A stretch of DNA of 64,000 nt from assembly GCF_946902045.1 (NCBI RefSeq), contig NZ_OX336253.1, positions 2,232,001 to 2,296,000 of the forward strand, written 5' to 3'. The stretch's first letter is position 1; every line of letters begins with the position of its first letter. Below the pieces are notes generated by a model that worked only from the letters and a program-made list of their open reading frames with translations, was not told the origin of the DNA and did not search any database. The position numbers were made by a program, and so were the translations under genes. The DNA comes from Neisseria sp. Marseille-Q5346 (GTDB lineage Bacteria; Pseudomonadota; Gammaproteobacteria; Burkholderiales; Neisseriaceae). Positions 24,567-31,606 of this stretch are shown here, in pieces.

Positions 24567-25415
24567 ATGCAAAACATCACATTAAACAACGGCGTACAAA
24601 TTCCTGCACTTGGTTTCGGCGTATTCCAAATTCCGCCCGCAGAAACCGAACAGGCCGTGATTGCCGCCATCAAGGCAGGCTATCGTCACATCGACACCGC
24701 GCAGGTTTATATGAATGAAACCGAAGTCGGTTTGGGAATTAAAAACAGCGGTGTGGCGCGCGAAGAATTATTCGTTACCACCAAAATTTGGGTGGAAAAT
24801 TTCGGCTACGAAGCTGCCAAAGCGTCGCTGGATCGTTCATTGGGTCGTCTGAATTTGGATTACATCGATATGGTGCTGATTCATCAGCCTTACGGCGACA
24901 GCTACGGCACATGGCGTGCGCTGGAAGAATATCAGGCTGAAGGTAAAATCCGTGCTATCGGTGTGAGCAATTTTTCGCCCGTACGCGCGGTGGATTTGGG
25001 ACTATTCAATAAGGTTATGCCGCAAGCCAATCAGATTGAAATCAATCCGTTCCAACAAAAAAACGAAGCCGTTGCCGCTTTACAGGCAGAAGGCATCGCC
25101 GTGGAAGCATGGGCGCCGTTTGCTGAAGGTAAAAACGATATTTTCCACAACTCTGTGTTAAGCAAAATCGGTACGAAATACGGCAAATCTGTGGCACAAG
25201 TGATTACCCGCTGGCTGATTGAGCGCGACATCATCGTGTTGGCAAAATCCACCAAACCCGAACGCATAGTGGAAAACCTGAATGTCTTTGATTTTGCTCT
25301 CAGCGATGAAGATAAAGCCGAAATTGCCAAACTGGACGGCACGTTCGACGCCATCGTCAATCACGACACGGTGGATAATTTGAAACGTATCGCCGCGTGG
25401 AAAACGGGGCAGTAG
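24567..25415 (+). CDS. Aldo-keto reductase (2,5-diketo-gluconate reductase-like), copy 2
   Basis: A 282-residue AKR with Asp43 and Tyr48 (HIDTAQVYMNE), Lys73 (TTKIW) and His106 (VLIHQPY), and the NADPH-tail motif LAKSTKPERIVEN near residue 230. It is a diverged paralogue of the enzyme at 13945, with more neisserial base and codon use (many GCC, GGC, CGT). It sits beside its own LysR gene, now truncated, and upstream of a flavodoxin and an MFS exporter. This is probably the resident version of the locus into which the other block was inserted. Likely role: carbonyl reduction. Confidence 0.9.
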   Translation: MQNITLNNGVQIPALGFGVFQIPPAETEQAVIAAIKAGYRHIDTAQVYMNETEVGLGIKNSGVAREELFVTTKIWVENFGYEAAKASLDRSLGRLNLDYIDMVLIHQPYGDSYGTWRALEEYQAEGKIRAIGVSNFSPVRAVDLGLFNKVMPQANQIEINPFQQKNEAVAALQAEGIAVEAWAPFAEGKNDIFHNSVLSKIGTKYGKSVAQVITRWLIERDIIVLAKSTKPERIVENLNVFDFALSDEDKAEIAKLDGTFDAIVNHDTVDNLKRIAAWKTGQ

Positions 25416-25489
25416 GGTCGTCTGAAATCGCAGCTTCCACGACGTTAAAACGGAGCTTCCGAAAGGAGCGAAGTTTCTGCCAAGCTAAA

Positions 25490-25517
25490 AAGCAGCCTGC
25501 ACTTTTTCAGGCTGCCC
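25490..25517. repeat. Hairpin of Kingella-type DUS
   Basis: AAGCAGCCTGCA (25490-25501), identical to the AA-king3 DUS dialect, faces TTCAGGCTGCCC (25506-25517), which is 11/12 of the AG-king dialect. It lies between aldo-keto reductase 2 and the flavodoxin and is probably a terminator there. An N. mucosa-like GGGTCGTCTGAA is at 25415-25426. Confidence 0.75.
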
Positions 25518-25541
25518 TTCAAACCGAACAAGGAGATTTTT

Positions 25542-26171
25542 ATGAAATTCAACAGCATCCTCTCCGCCCCAAAAAAGGGGGCCGCCATGAACCGCCGCCG
25601 TTTTCTCGGCATAGTTGCCGCTACCGCACTGCTGCCCCGTTTTGCGTGGGCGAAACCGTCCAAAGCACTCATTGTCGTGTTCAGCCGTCGCGGCAACACC
25701 TTGGCTTTGGCACGGATGATTGCTGAGCGCACCGGCGCAGATATTTTTGTTTTGCAGCCTGCCGCGCCTTATCCCAAAGATTACCGCGCCAATGTGGAGC
25801 AGGTTGCCCGCGAAAACGCGCAGGGTTTTCTGCCGTCCTTGGCAAGGCTGCCTGAAAATCTGGAGGCGTACCGCACGGTGTTTTTAGGCTTCCCCACTTG
25901 GGCGATGCAGCTTCCGCCACCGGTCAAATCTTTTTTGAAACAGGCGGATTTGGCAGACAAAACCGTCCTGCCTTTCAACACGCACGGCGGTTACGGCGCA
26001 GGAGAGACCTTTGCCCAAACCGCGCGGCTCGCCCCGAAAAGTACCGTTAAAACGGGGTTCAGCGTTAAAGGCTCGCAGGAGCGCGAAGGTCAGGGCTTGG
26101 TGGTGCAGGGTGCATATGCGCGGCAGGTGCGGGCGCAGCTTGATGCATGGCTGGCGGCGGCGGGATTTTGA
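25542..26171 (+). CDS. Tat-exported flavodoxin-like protein
   Basis: A 209-residue FMN-binding flavodoxin-fold protein. The N-terminus carries MNRRRFLGIVAATALL, a twin-arginine signal cut near AWAK. The phosphate-binding loop is VVFSRRGNTLALAR near residues 47-60, and FLGFPTWAMQLPPPVKSFL near 115 and FNTHGGYGAGETF near 147 are the other FMN-contact loops. ATG 25542 has a good AAGGAG site; ATG 25587 directly before the RRRF motif is the alternative. Its coding sequence contains AGGCTGCCTGAA (25845-25856), the Simonsiella DUS dialect. Probable periplasmic electron carrier or quinone reductase. Confidence 0.85.
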   Translation: MKFNSILSAPKKGAAMNRRRFLGIVAATALLPRFAWAKPSKALIVVFSRRGNTLALARMIAERTGADIFVLQPAAPYPKDYRANVEQVARENAQGFLPSLARLPENLEAYRTVFLGFPTWAMQLPPPVKSFLKQADLADKTVLPFNTHGGYGAGETFAQTARLAPKSTVKTGFSVKGSQEREGQGLVVQGAYARQVRAQLDAWLAAAGF

Positions 26172-26212
26172 CGAACAGCCCACACATTTTTCAGACGACC
26201 TCAAGAGCAATA

Positions 26213-27388
26213 ATGACAACGCACAAACGTTCCCTTTCTTTTTTATTGATTTTAAGCGCGCTGATGGCGTTCACCTCGCTTTCTACCGATATTTATCTGC
26301 CCGCTATGCCGACGATGGAAAAGCAACTGGGCAGTAATGCAGAGCTGACCATTACGGGCTTCTTGACCGGGTTTGCCATCGCCCAACTGATTTGGGGGCC
26401 GATTAGCGACCGTATCGGGCGCAAGCTACCGCTGTTTATCGGCATGGTGCTGTTCGTGATTGGTTCTGTAGGTTGTGCATTGTCTGAATCCATGAGTGCG
26501 GTCGTTTTTTGGCGCATTTTTCAGGCAGTAGGGGCTTGTGTTGGACCGATGTTGGGCCGTGCGATGATCCGCGACAGCTTCGCCCAAAGCCAAGCAGCAC
26601 AGATGCTTTCTACGCTCACGATTATCATGGCGATAGCACCTATTGCAGGACCATTTATCGGTGGCGGTTTGCTGAAAGTAGCAAGCTGGCATTGGATTTT
26701 CTGGTTATTGGCAGTGATTGGCGTATTGATGTTTATCACCATTTTTAAATTGCCAGAAACCTTGCCGATAGAAAAACGAGCAAGTGGTTCATTGTGGAAT
26801 GCGTTTAAAAACTACCGCACTTTATTAGCTAATGCGACATTCATGCGCTATACCCTCAGTGTGACTTTCTTTTATGTTGCTGCTTATGCTTTTATTACCG
26901 GATCGCCCTTTGTTTATATTGATTATTTCGGTGTAGCAGCGCAAAACTATGGTTTCTTATTTGGTCTTAATATCATTGGTATTATGAGCCTAAGTTTTCT
27001 CAATCGAAAATTGGTGTCTCGTTTTACCTTATCTAAATTATTAGTCGTTTCTAGTTTGGTCGCTTTTGTCGCTTCTGCTGTGTTTTTTGTATTGGCATGG
27101 GCAAACATGGGGGGCATTTGGAGTGTCATTGTGCCGATGTTTGTCATGTTCAGCATGAACGGCATCATCGCAGCCTGTGCTAATGCCGCTGCACTTGCTG
27201 CTGTACCAAATCAAATTGCGGGTTCAGCCGCTGCCTTACTAGGTTCATTACAATATGGCAGTGATATTATTTCTTCATTGCTATTGGCGGTATTTTCCAG
27301 CGGTACGCTGTTTACCATGGCCTGGATTATTGTTTTATTTGTCGGGCTGAGTGCGGTGATGGCGGGGTGGCAGTGGGCAAGGGGATAA
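26213..27388 (+). CDS. MFS drug-resistance-type exporter (Bcr/CflA family), mosaic gene
   Basis: A 391-residue transporter with about 12 membrane segments. It starts with TDIYLPAMPTMEKQLG, the Bcr/CflA signature; GPISDRIGRKLPLFIG near residue 63 is the loop 2-3 motif and RIFQAVGACVGPMLGRAMIRD near 103 is motif C. The first ~400 bp have neisserial composition and follow an N. mucosa-type DUS (26190-26201). The rest is visibly more AT-rich and holds an exact Haemophilus USS (26814-26822). This suggests the gene was stitched together by homologous recombination between two donors. Predicted role: export of a drug or small metabolite. Confidence 0.88.
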   Translation: MTTHKRSLSFLLILSALMAFTSLSTDIYLPAMPTMEKQLGSNAELTITGFLTGFAIAQLIWGPISDRIGRKLPLFIGMVLFVIGSVGCALSESMSAVVFWRIFQAVGACVGPMLGRAMIRDSFAQSQAAQMLSTLTIIMAIAPIAGPFIGGGLLKVASWHWIFWLLAVIGVLMFITIFKLPETLPIEKRASGSLWNAFKNYRTLLANATFMRYTLSVTFFYVAAYAFITGSPFVYIDYFGVAAQNYGFLFGLNIIGIMSLSFLNRKLVSRFTLSKLLVVSSLVAFVASAVFFVLAWANMGGIWSVIVPMFVMFSMNGIIAACANAAALAAVPNQIAGSAAALLGSLQYGSDIISSLLLAVFSSGTLFTMAWIIVLFVGLSAVMAGWQWARG

Positions 27389-27432
27389 CAAATGAAGTGT
27401 GCAGATTAGATGCTTCCATCCCACACATCAAA

Positions 27433-27455
27433 AGGCTACCTGAAAGCAGCCTGCA
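27433..27455. repeat. Tandem foreign-dialect DUS (Eikenella then Kingella type)
   Basis: AGGCTACCTGAA (27433-27444, AG-eik dialect) overlaps by one base with AAGCAGCCTGCA (27444-27455, AA-king3 dialect). Confidence 0.75.
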
Positions 27456-27624
27456 CTTTGTTGATAAAAAAGCAGGTGCGATGCTGGAAATGAACTGGTA
27501 TATGACGCAAATGGACTTGATCGGACAAGGCAAACAGCCCAATCCTAAATTGTCGGCGTGGAAAGTATTGCTGAAAACTTTGTGGGAAAATGGCAAGGCA
27601 GGTTTGAGTACGGGCAGGGCTTAA
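27456..27624 (+). pseudogene. C-terminal fragment of an unidentified protein
   Basis: The open frame from the DUS to TAA at 27622-27624 reads MLEMNWYMTQMDLIGQGKQP then NPKLSAWKVLLKTLWENGKA. It looks like the tail of a larger protein, perhaps a flavin oxidoreductase, but I cannot name it with confidence. No start codon context or upstream domain is present, and the DUS pair sits exactly where the rest should be. Confidence 0.4.
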
Positions 27625-28054
27625 TAGGGTAAGCAGGGATTTGAAGGAGGATTAAATTTTAAAATTTAACCGTATTTAGAAGTATGAATATAAATAAGTT
27701 GATACTAAAAAACCATTTGAATCTTTAAGTTCAAATGGTTTTTAGAATTTTAGATATCCACTGAGCGATACAAAAGATCCTGTTCTTTGAAATATGATTA
27801 TAATTTATAATCATAACTTAACATAATATAAATTATATAGTTTTTCCCTATACCTAACAATCGCCGTTGTACATTCCTATTTGTTAACTATTAGTTAATC
27901 TTAAAAGATTTCGTATAGTACTCCAATTTTTAGTATAAAATCAACAGGTTTTAATAGAAATTTGGCTGGTTAATTTTACTGTGACTCTATCATTAATTGT
28001 AGCCTGGTGAAATAGAGTAGGGTAAAGTTAGATATCGAACGTTTTCGAACTACC
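27625..28054. other. AT-rich gene-free stretch with hairpins
   Basis: No gene is visible. It holds a strong hairpin at 27708-27743 (AAAAACCATTTGAA with TTCAAATGGTTTTT), a likely terminator. It also holds a 21-bp near-perfect palindrome at 27794-27814 (half-site ATGATTATAA), which could be an operator. The rest is AT-rich with no recognised motif. It changes character at about 28022, where the OsmC-like frame begins. Confidence 0.6.
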
Positions 28055-28516
28055 ATGGCAGCGGTTGAAAACGACCATACAAAAGGTAAGGCAGCATTAC
28101 GCGCCGATTCGCGCTGGGTATCCGGCACGAAGAACGAAATCTCCGTGCGCCGCTTCCCTGCCTTTACCACAGACGAACCGAAAAACATGGGCGGTGAAAA
28201 CGCCGCCCCAAATCCGATGGAATACCTGATCGGCGCTGCGGCAGGCTGCTGCTCCATAGGTTTCGAGTTGCAAGCAGCACAGGCAGGCGTGAAACTGGAA
28301 CAGTTTGAAATATCCGCAAGGGGCGGTATCGACATGGCCAAACTGTTCGGCATGGAAGATGGCTACGGCGGACTGGATAATCTGGTGCTAACCATAAAAG
28401 TAAAAGCCGACGCCGACCTTCCTACCCTGCAAAATTTCGCCGACCGCTCAGCCGCCAACTCGCCAGTGTTGAACAGCCTGAAAGCGCAGGCAAAAGTGGT
28501 TGTGGAAAAAATCTAG
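28055..28516 (+). CDS. OsmC/Ohr-family peroxide-reductase-like protein, possibly N-truncated
   Basis: A 153-residue OsmC-fold protein; family members reduce organic hydroperoxides with a reactive cysteine. The active-site helix is seen as PMEYLIGAAAGCCSIGFELQ (Cys65/Cys66), and the second conserved region is near residue 130 with PVLNSLKAQAKVVVEKI at the end. In-frame codons before the ATG (VKLDIERFRTT) look like genuine protein but have no start codon and meet a stop at 28013, so the original N-terminus may have been lost in the AT-rich junction. Neisserial codon use. A truncated thioredoxin follows. Confidence 0.75.
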   Translation: MAAVENDHTKGKAALRADSRWVSGTKNEISVRRFPAFTTDEPKNMGGENAAPNPMEYLIGAAAGCCSIGFELQAAQAGVKLEQFEISARGGIDMAKLFGMEDGYGGLDNLVLTIKVKADADLPTLQNFADRSAANSPVLNSLKAQAKVVVEKI

Positions 28517-28603
28517 ACGACTCAAACCGTTTTCTTATTTTCATTTCGTTAAAAGCCCCTTTTCTGGACAACTAGAAAAGGGCTTAATCGCTCAAAGGAG
28601 TAC

Positions 28604-28780
28604 ATGGACATGCAACAACTGCACACTCTGAAAGACATCGAACAGGCCATCGCCACACACCCTTTAGTATCACTGTACATCAAAGCCCCAATCTGCGGTG
28701 TTTGTACGGTCGTGGCCGCCCAGCTTGACTCAGCTTTGGCGGAGGAAGGAAATGTGTATGCCGTAAAAGCAGAGTTTTGA
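28604..28780 (+). pseudogene. Thioredoxin-family gene, truncated
   Basis: 58 codons from ATG 28604 encode MDMQQLHTLKDIEQAI followed by VSLYIKAPICGVCTVVAAQL, with the redox CGVC motif. The frame ends at TGA 28778-28780, where a transposase tail begins. Thioredoxins are about 105 residues, so the second half is missing. It was probably cut by the IS whose remnant follows. The OsmC neighbour suggests a former thiol-peroxide pair. Confidence 0.8.
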
Positions 28781-28934
28781 CAGTCCGGAACACCGGCAAA
28801 AGGAGCTGTGCCGATTTGTGAACTTTTATAACACTGTGAAGCCGCACGGCAGCTTGGACGGTAATACGCCGTTCGAGGTCTTGCAGGCTTACTTTTCTCA
28901 ACCTGTAGTGTAAACAACGCGACGATTTCCTACA
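28779..28934 (+). mobile_element. IS remnant: transposase C-terminus and right end
   Basis: A frame from 28779 reads DSPEHRQKELCRFVNFYNTV then KPHGSLDGNTPFEVL to a TAA at 28911-28913. This is the end of an integrase-core (rve/DDE) transposase of IS481/IS3 type, where NxxRPHxxLxxxTP-like motifs close the domain. The probable IS end runs 28908-28934, GTGTAAACAA followed by a segment ending GATTTCCTACA. Everything upstream of this tail is gone. Confidence 0.75.
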
Positions 28935-28951
28935 ATTAAGAAGGAGTGAAC

Positions 28952-29524
28952 ATGAATTTAATGTCAAAAGAGCGTTTAATCGCTTTTACAGATGCTGTCT
29001 TGGCAATTATCATGACGATTTTAGTTTTGGAATTAGAACGACCGAATCAGATTAGCTGGCAGGCTCTATGGGATTTGCGGACCAATTTTTTCGCCTACAC
29101 CATTTCTTTCTTCTGGTTGGGAACCTTGTGGGTTAATCTGCATCGTAGTTGGGATGTGATTGATAAAATCAACTCCAATTTGGTTTGGAGTTCGATTGTC
29201 TTACTCTTCTTTTTATCCCTTTTCCCCTACACCACAGACTTGGTTGCGACTGATTTTAACAATTCAGTTGCTCAAGCCTTCTATGGGGTCATTGTTCTTC
29301 TGGTATCAGCTTGTAACGTCTGGATGTATCACGAATTGCATAAACTAAATCCTGATGCTGTTGGAGCAAGCCGTTTTAACATTTTAGATAAGGAAGGTCT
29401 AGTTGAAATTGCACTAAAGCTAATAGGTTTAGTCTTGACCTTGACGGTCTTCCCTTCTGCCATGATGTGGGCGGTGCTGTTTACGTTCTTGGTCATCGTT
29501 TTACCTAGAACAATTAGGCAGTAA
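28952..29524 (+). CDS. TMEM175/DUF1211-type potassium channel-like membrane protein
   Basis: A 190-residue protein with about six hydrophobic segments. It starts RLIAFTDAVLAIIMTILVLEL, which matches the first-helix signature (F-S/T-D) of bacterial TMEM175 channels, normally conducting K+. The highly hydrophobic remainder and LPRTIRQ tail fit the family size. DNA is AT-rich, with an AAGGAG ribosome site and a long-stem terminator of Gram-positive style (29541-29576), unlike Neisseria. ATG 28952 is chosen over GTG 28946. Together with the lipoprotein fragment that follows, it looks transferred from a Firmicute, plausibly Streptococcus (inference). Confidence 0.8.
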   Translation: MNLMSKERLIAFTDAVLAIIMTILVLELERPNQISWQALWDLRTNFFAYTISFFWLGTLWVNLHRSWDVIDKINSNLVWSSIVLLFFLSLFPYTTDLVATDFNNSVAQAFYGVIVLLVSACNVWMYHELHKLNPDAVGASRFNILDKEGLVEIALKLIGLVLTLTVFPSAMMWAVLFTFLVIVLPRTIRQ

Positions 29525-29540
29525 TCCTTATCAAATAAAG

Positions 29541-29576
29541 AAAAGTATGGTTCTTTCGAGGGAACCATACTTTTTT
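29541..29576 (+). terminator. Strong intrinsic terminator
   Basis: AAGTATGGTTC pairs with GGAACCATACTT (one bulged base) around TTTCGAG, followed by a T run to 29576. It contains no DUS. Confidence 0.85.
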
Positions 29577-29721
29577 ACGATTGTGGTATTCATTTTCTTC
29601 ATAGTTCAGAATAACAGCATTTAAAATTGTTATTATATGTAAATGAAATGTAAGCGTATACTATAACATGAGAAGTCTCAAATAAAGTGTGCACAAAATA
29701 CTATTTTTTGGGAGTTTCAAT

Positions 29722-29829
29722 ATGAAGAAAGTTCTAAAGTTTATCTTATTGACGACCGCATTATTGTCTATTTCTGCGTGCTCAAACGGGTCTTCAAGCA
29801 AAAGCCAAAAGTGTAAACAATACTGCTGA
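29722..29829 (+). pseudogene. 5' fragment of a lipoprotein gene (Gram-positive-like)
   Basis: ATG 29722 follows GGGAG and encodes MKKVLKFILLTTALLSISAC then SNGSSSKSQK, a lipoprotein signal with the LSISAC lipobox. After ~30 codons the sequence runs into an IS-end-like repeat (29811-29837) and stops. Only the signal and tether remain. It belongs to the same foreign segment as the TMEM175 gene. Confidence 0.75.
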
Positions 29830-29837
29830 TTTCTACA
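29811..29837 (+). repeat. Second IS-end-like repeat
   Basis: GTGTAAACAA followed by a segment ending GATTTCTACA, in the same orientation as, and similar to, the IS end at 28908-28934. The two bracket the Gram-positive-like segment. Confidence 0.6.
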
Positions 29838-29843
29838 CCTATC

Positions 29844-29855
29844 AGGCTACCTGAA
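29844..29855 (+). other. Eikenella-type DUS
   Basis: AGGCTACCTGAA, the AG-eik dialect, just inside the uup relic side of the junction. Confidence 0.6.
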
Positions 29856-29867
29856 CCTTCAAAATCC

Positions 29868-30040
29868 CCCCCGTTCTGCTTCCCTTCCAGCATTTCCCAC
29901 CGCTCCAATTTCTCCAGCAGCAGCGTTTCGATTTCCTTCGCGCGCGCTTGCAGGCTGCCGGCTTTTTCGTAGTCTTTGAAGATTTCGGGGTCGGAAAGCT
30001 GCGCGTTCAAATCGGCCTGTTCGGCCTCCAGCGCGGCGAT
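29868..30040 (-). pseudogene. C-terminal fragment of uup-like ABC-F ATPase
   Basis: Minus-strand translation reads IAALEAEQADLNAQLSDPEI then YEKAGSLQARAKEIETL and LERWEMLEGKQNG, the C-terminal coiled-coil domain of Uup, an ABC-F protein acting on ribosomes or DNA. Only the last ~58 residues remain; the ATPase domains are absent. It is joined directly to the hydrolase fragment on the other strand at about 30035-30040. Confidence 0.8.
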
Positions 30041-30268
30041 TACATCTCGGCAGACAACCCGCACTGGGCATCACAGCGGTGGATTGAGCGCATCCATATG
30101 GCGCAAGCCTTCGCCGACTGTGTCAACCGCCACGGCGGCGATGCCAGCGTTGTGCGCCTGCCCGACATCGGCATACGCGGCAACAGCCATTTCGCCTTTG
30201 CCGAAGCAAATAACGTGGAAATCGCTGATGTGCTGGAAAACTGGTTGGTGGAAAAAGGATTGAAATAA
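30035..30268 (+). pseudogene. C-terminal fragment of an alpha/beta hydrolase
   Basis: The frame to TAA at 30266-30268 reads GDYISADNPHWASQRWIERI then HGGDASVVRLPDIGIRGNSH, aligning with the last ~75 residues of the hydrolase at 16505 (GIKGNTH motif with the catalytic His, and the WL.E.GL. end). The nucleophile half is missing. It has neisserial GC content, so it is probably the remains of a resident orthologue. Confidence 0.8.
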
Positions 30269-30540
30269 GAGCAAATAAAGGGTTGGCTCTTAAAAGCAAT
30301 TCATACAAATTCTGCACTAATTGTGTAAAATATAGGGCTATTATTATCCAATTGCGTGTACTATTTTTACGTATTTCAAATAATTATTTTGATTTTATTC
30401 TATAATATATTGAAAATATTGTAATTTTATTTTTGCGGTTTATATTATATAGAACCAACCCTTCTAATCATTGAACAATACAAAAGGCCGTCTGAAAGTA
30501 TATTTTTCAGACGGCCTTTTATTTGAATGTATCTACGCTT
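30269..30540. other. AT-rich intergenic stretch ending in an inverted DUS pair
   Basis: There is no gene. It is AT-rich to about 30470. AGGCCGTCTGAA (30485-30496) then pairs with TTCAGACGGCCT (30506-30517) plus T run, a terminator that also serves plsY on the minus strand. This is the right boundary of the island. Confidence 0.75.
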
Positions 30541-31152
30541 TTAAGATTTTCCGGCTTTATCTCCGATTTTGCTTTCTTTGCCTTGAATCAGGTTTTGAAT
30601 ATTGCTTTTATGGCGGTACAACACCAATGCGGCAATGAATACGATTGCCCATGCCCAGGAGGCGTGTGGCATCATGAAGAAGGCGAAGATAGGGGCGCAG
30701 ACGGTGGCGACCAGTGCGGCGAGGGAGGACACTTTGAAACCGAACGCCATGACCAGCCAAACCAATGTGCAGAGCAGGGCGGTTGCAGGGGAGAGGGCGA
30801 GCAAGACGCCTAATGCGGTGGCTACGCCTTTGCCGCCTTTAAAACTGAAAAATATTGGCCACATATGGCCGACCAATGCGGCGATGGCGACCAGGGCTAT
30901 CGTTGCATCAGACAAATTTAAAGCATCTTGCAGACAGCGTGCCAAGATGACGGCAACCAAGCCTTTTACTGCATCGCCGAGCAGGGTCAGTGCGGCCGCT
31001 TTTTTCTTACCGCTGCGCAAGACGTTGGTGGCACCGGGGTTGCCGGAGCCGTAAGTGCGCGGATCGTCCATGCCGTAATATTTTGATACGATGACGGCAA
31101 AAGACAGGGAGCCGATAAGATAGGCGGCAATAATAGCAAGTACATTGAACAT
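30541..31152 (-). CDS. plsY: Glycerol-3-phosphate acyltransferase PlsY
   Basis: PlsY transfers the acyl group from acyl-phosphate to glycerol-3-phosphate, the first step of phospholipid synthesis, in the inner membrane. The 203-residue protein has the family's multi-helix layout and the three signature loops: GSGNPGATNVLR near residue 37, GHMWPIFFSFKGGKGVATALG near 97-117, and the basic C-terminal loop LVLYRHKSNIQNLIQGKE. The ATG at 31150-31152 is preferred over longer in-frame starts that would extend into folB's upstream region. It is divergent from folB across 57 bp, a common plsY-folB arrangement. Confidence 0.96.
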   Translation of the reverse strand: MFNVLAIIAAYLIGSLSFAVIVSKYYGMDDPRTYGSGNPGATNVLRSGKKKAAALTLLGDAVKGLVAVILARCLQDALNLSDATIALVAIAALVGHMWPIFFSFKGGKGVATALGVLLALSPATALLCTLVWLVMAFGFKVSSLAALVATVCAPIFAFFMMPHASWAWAIVFIAALVLYRHKSNIQNLIQGKESKIGDKAGKS

Positions 31153-31209
31153 TTTGGGTGCTTTACTTAAAATGGGAACGGTAATTCTATCAAAAAAACG
31201 GACAGGCAA

Positions 31210-31560
31210 ATGGATAAAATCTTTTTGTACGGCATGAAGGCCGATACTTTAATCGGCGTATATGATTGGGAACGCGAGCGTAAACAGACTTTGATTTTGG
31301 ATTTGGAAATCAGTGTTCCCGAGCGTACCGGCACGAGCGACGATATCGGCGACACCATCCATTATGGCGAAGTATGCGAAGTCGTACGCCTCAGCCTTGC
31401 CGAACAGGATTTTTTACTGCTGGAAACTTTGGCGGAACATATCGCCCAATTGATTTTAAATGATTTTGGTGCGGCCAAAGTGCGTGTCCGTATTGTGAAA
31501 CCGGGTATCTTGCCAGATGTGGCCCAGGTCGGTATTGAGATTGAACGCGCTCGGGAATAA
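31210..31560 (+). CDS. folB: Dihydroneopterin aldolase FolB
   Basis: FolB converts 7,8-dihydroneopterin to 6-hydroxymethyl-dihydropterin and glycolaldehyde in folate synthesis. The 116-residue protein has the family length. It shows DKIFLYGMKADTLIGVYDWERERKQ at the start, with the conserved Glu and the GVYDWE motif, and the VRIVKPGILPDVAQVGIEIER end with the conserved Lys. It is divergent from plsY and upstream of the NERD-domain gene by 46 bp. Confidence 0.96.
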   Translation: MDKIFLYGMKADTLIGVYDWERERKQTLILDLEISVPERTGTSDDIGDTIHYGEVCEVVRLSLAEQDFLLLETLAEHIAQLILNDFGAAKVRVRIVKPGILPDVAQVGIEIERARE

Positions 31561-31606
31561 ACCATAAATATATAAATTTTTAGTTTTAAATAAAAAAGAA
31601 AACGTC

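Noticed and set aside
6905-30540. Prophage
   Set aside because: Apart from the tyrosine recombinases there are no capsid, tail, terminase, lysis or repressor genes.
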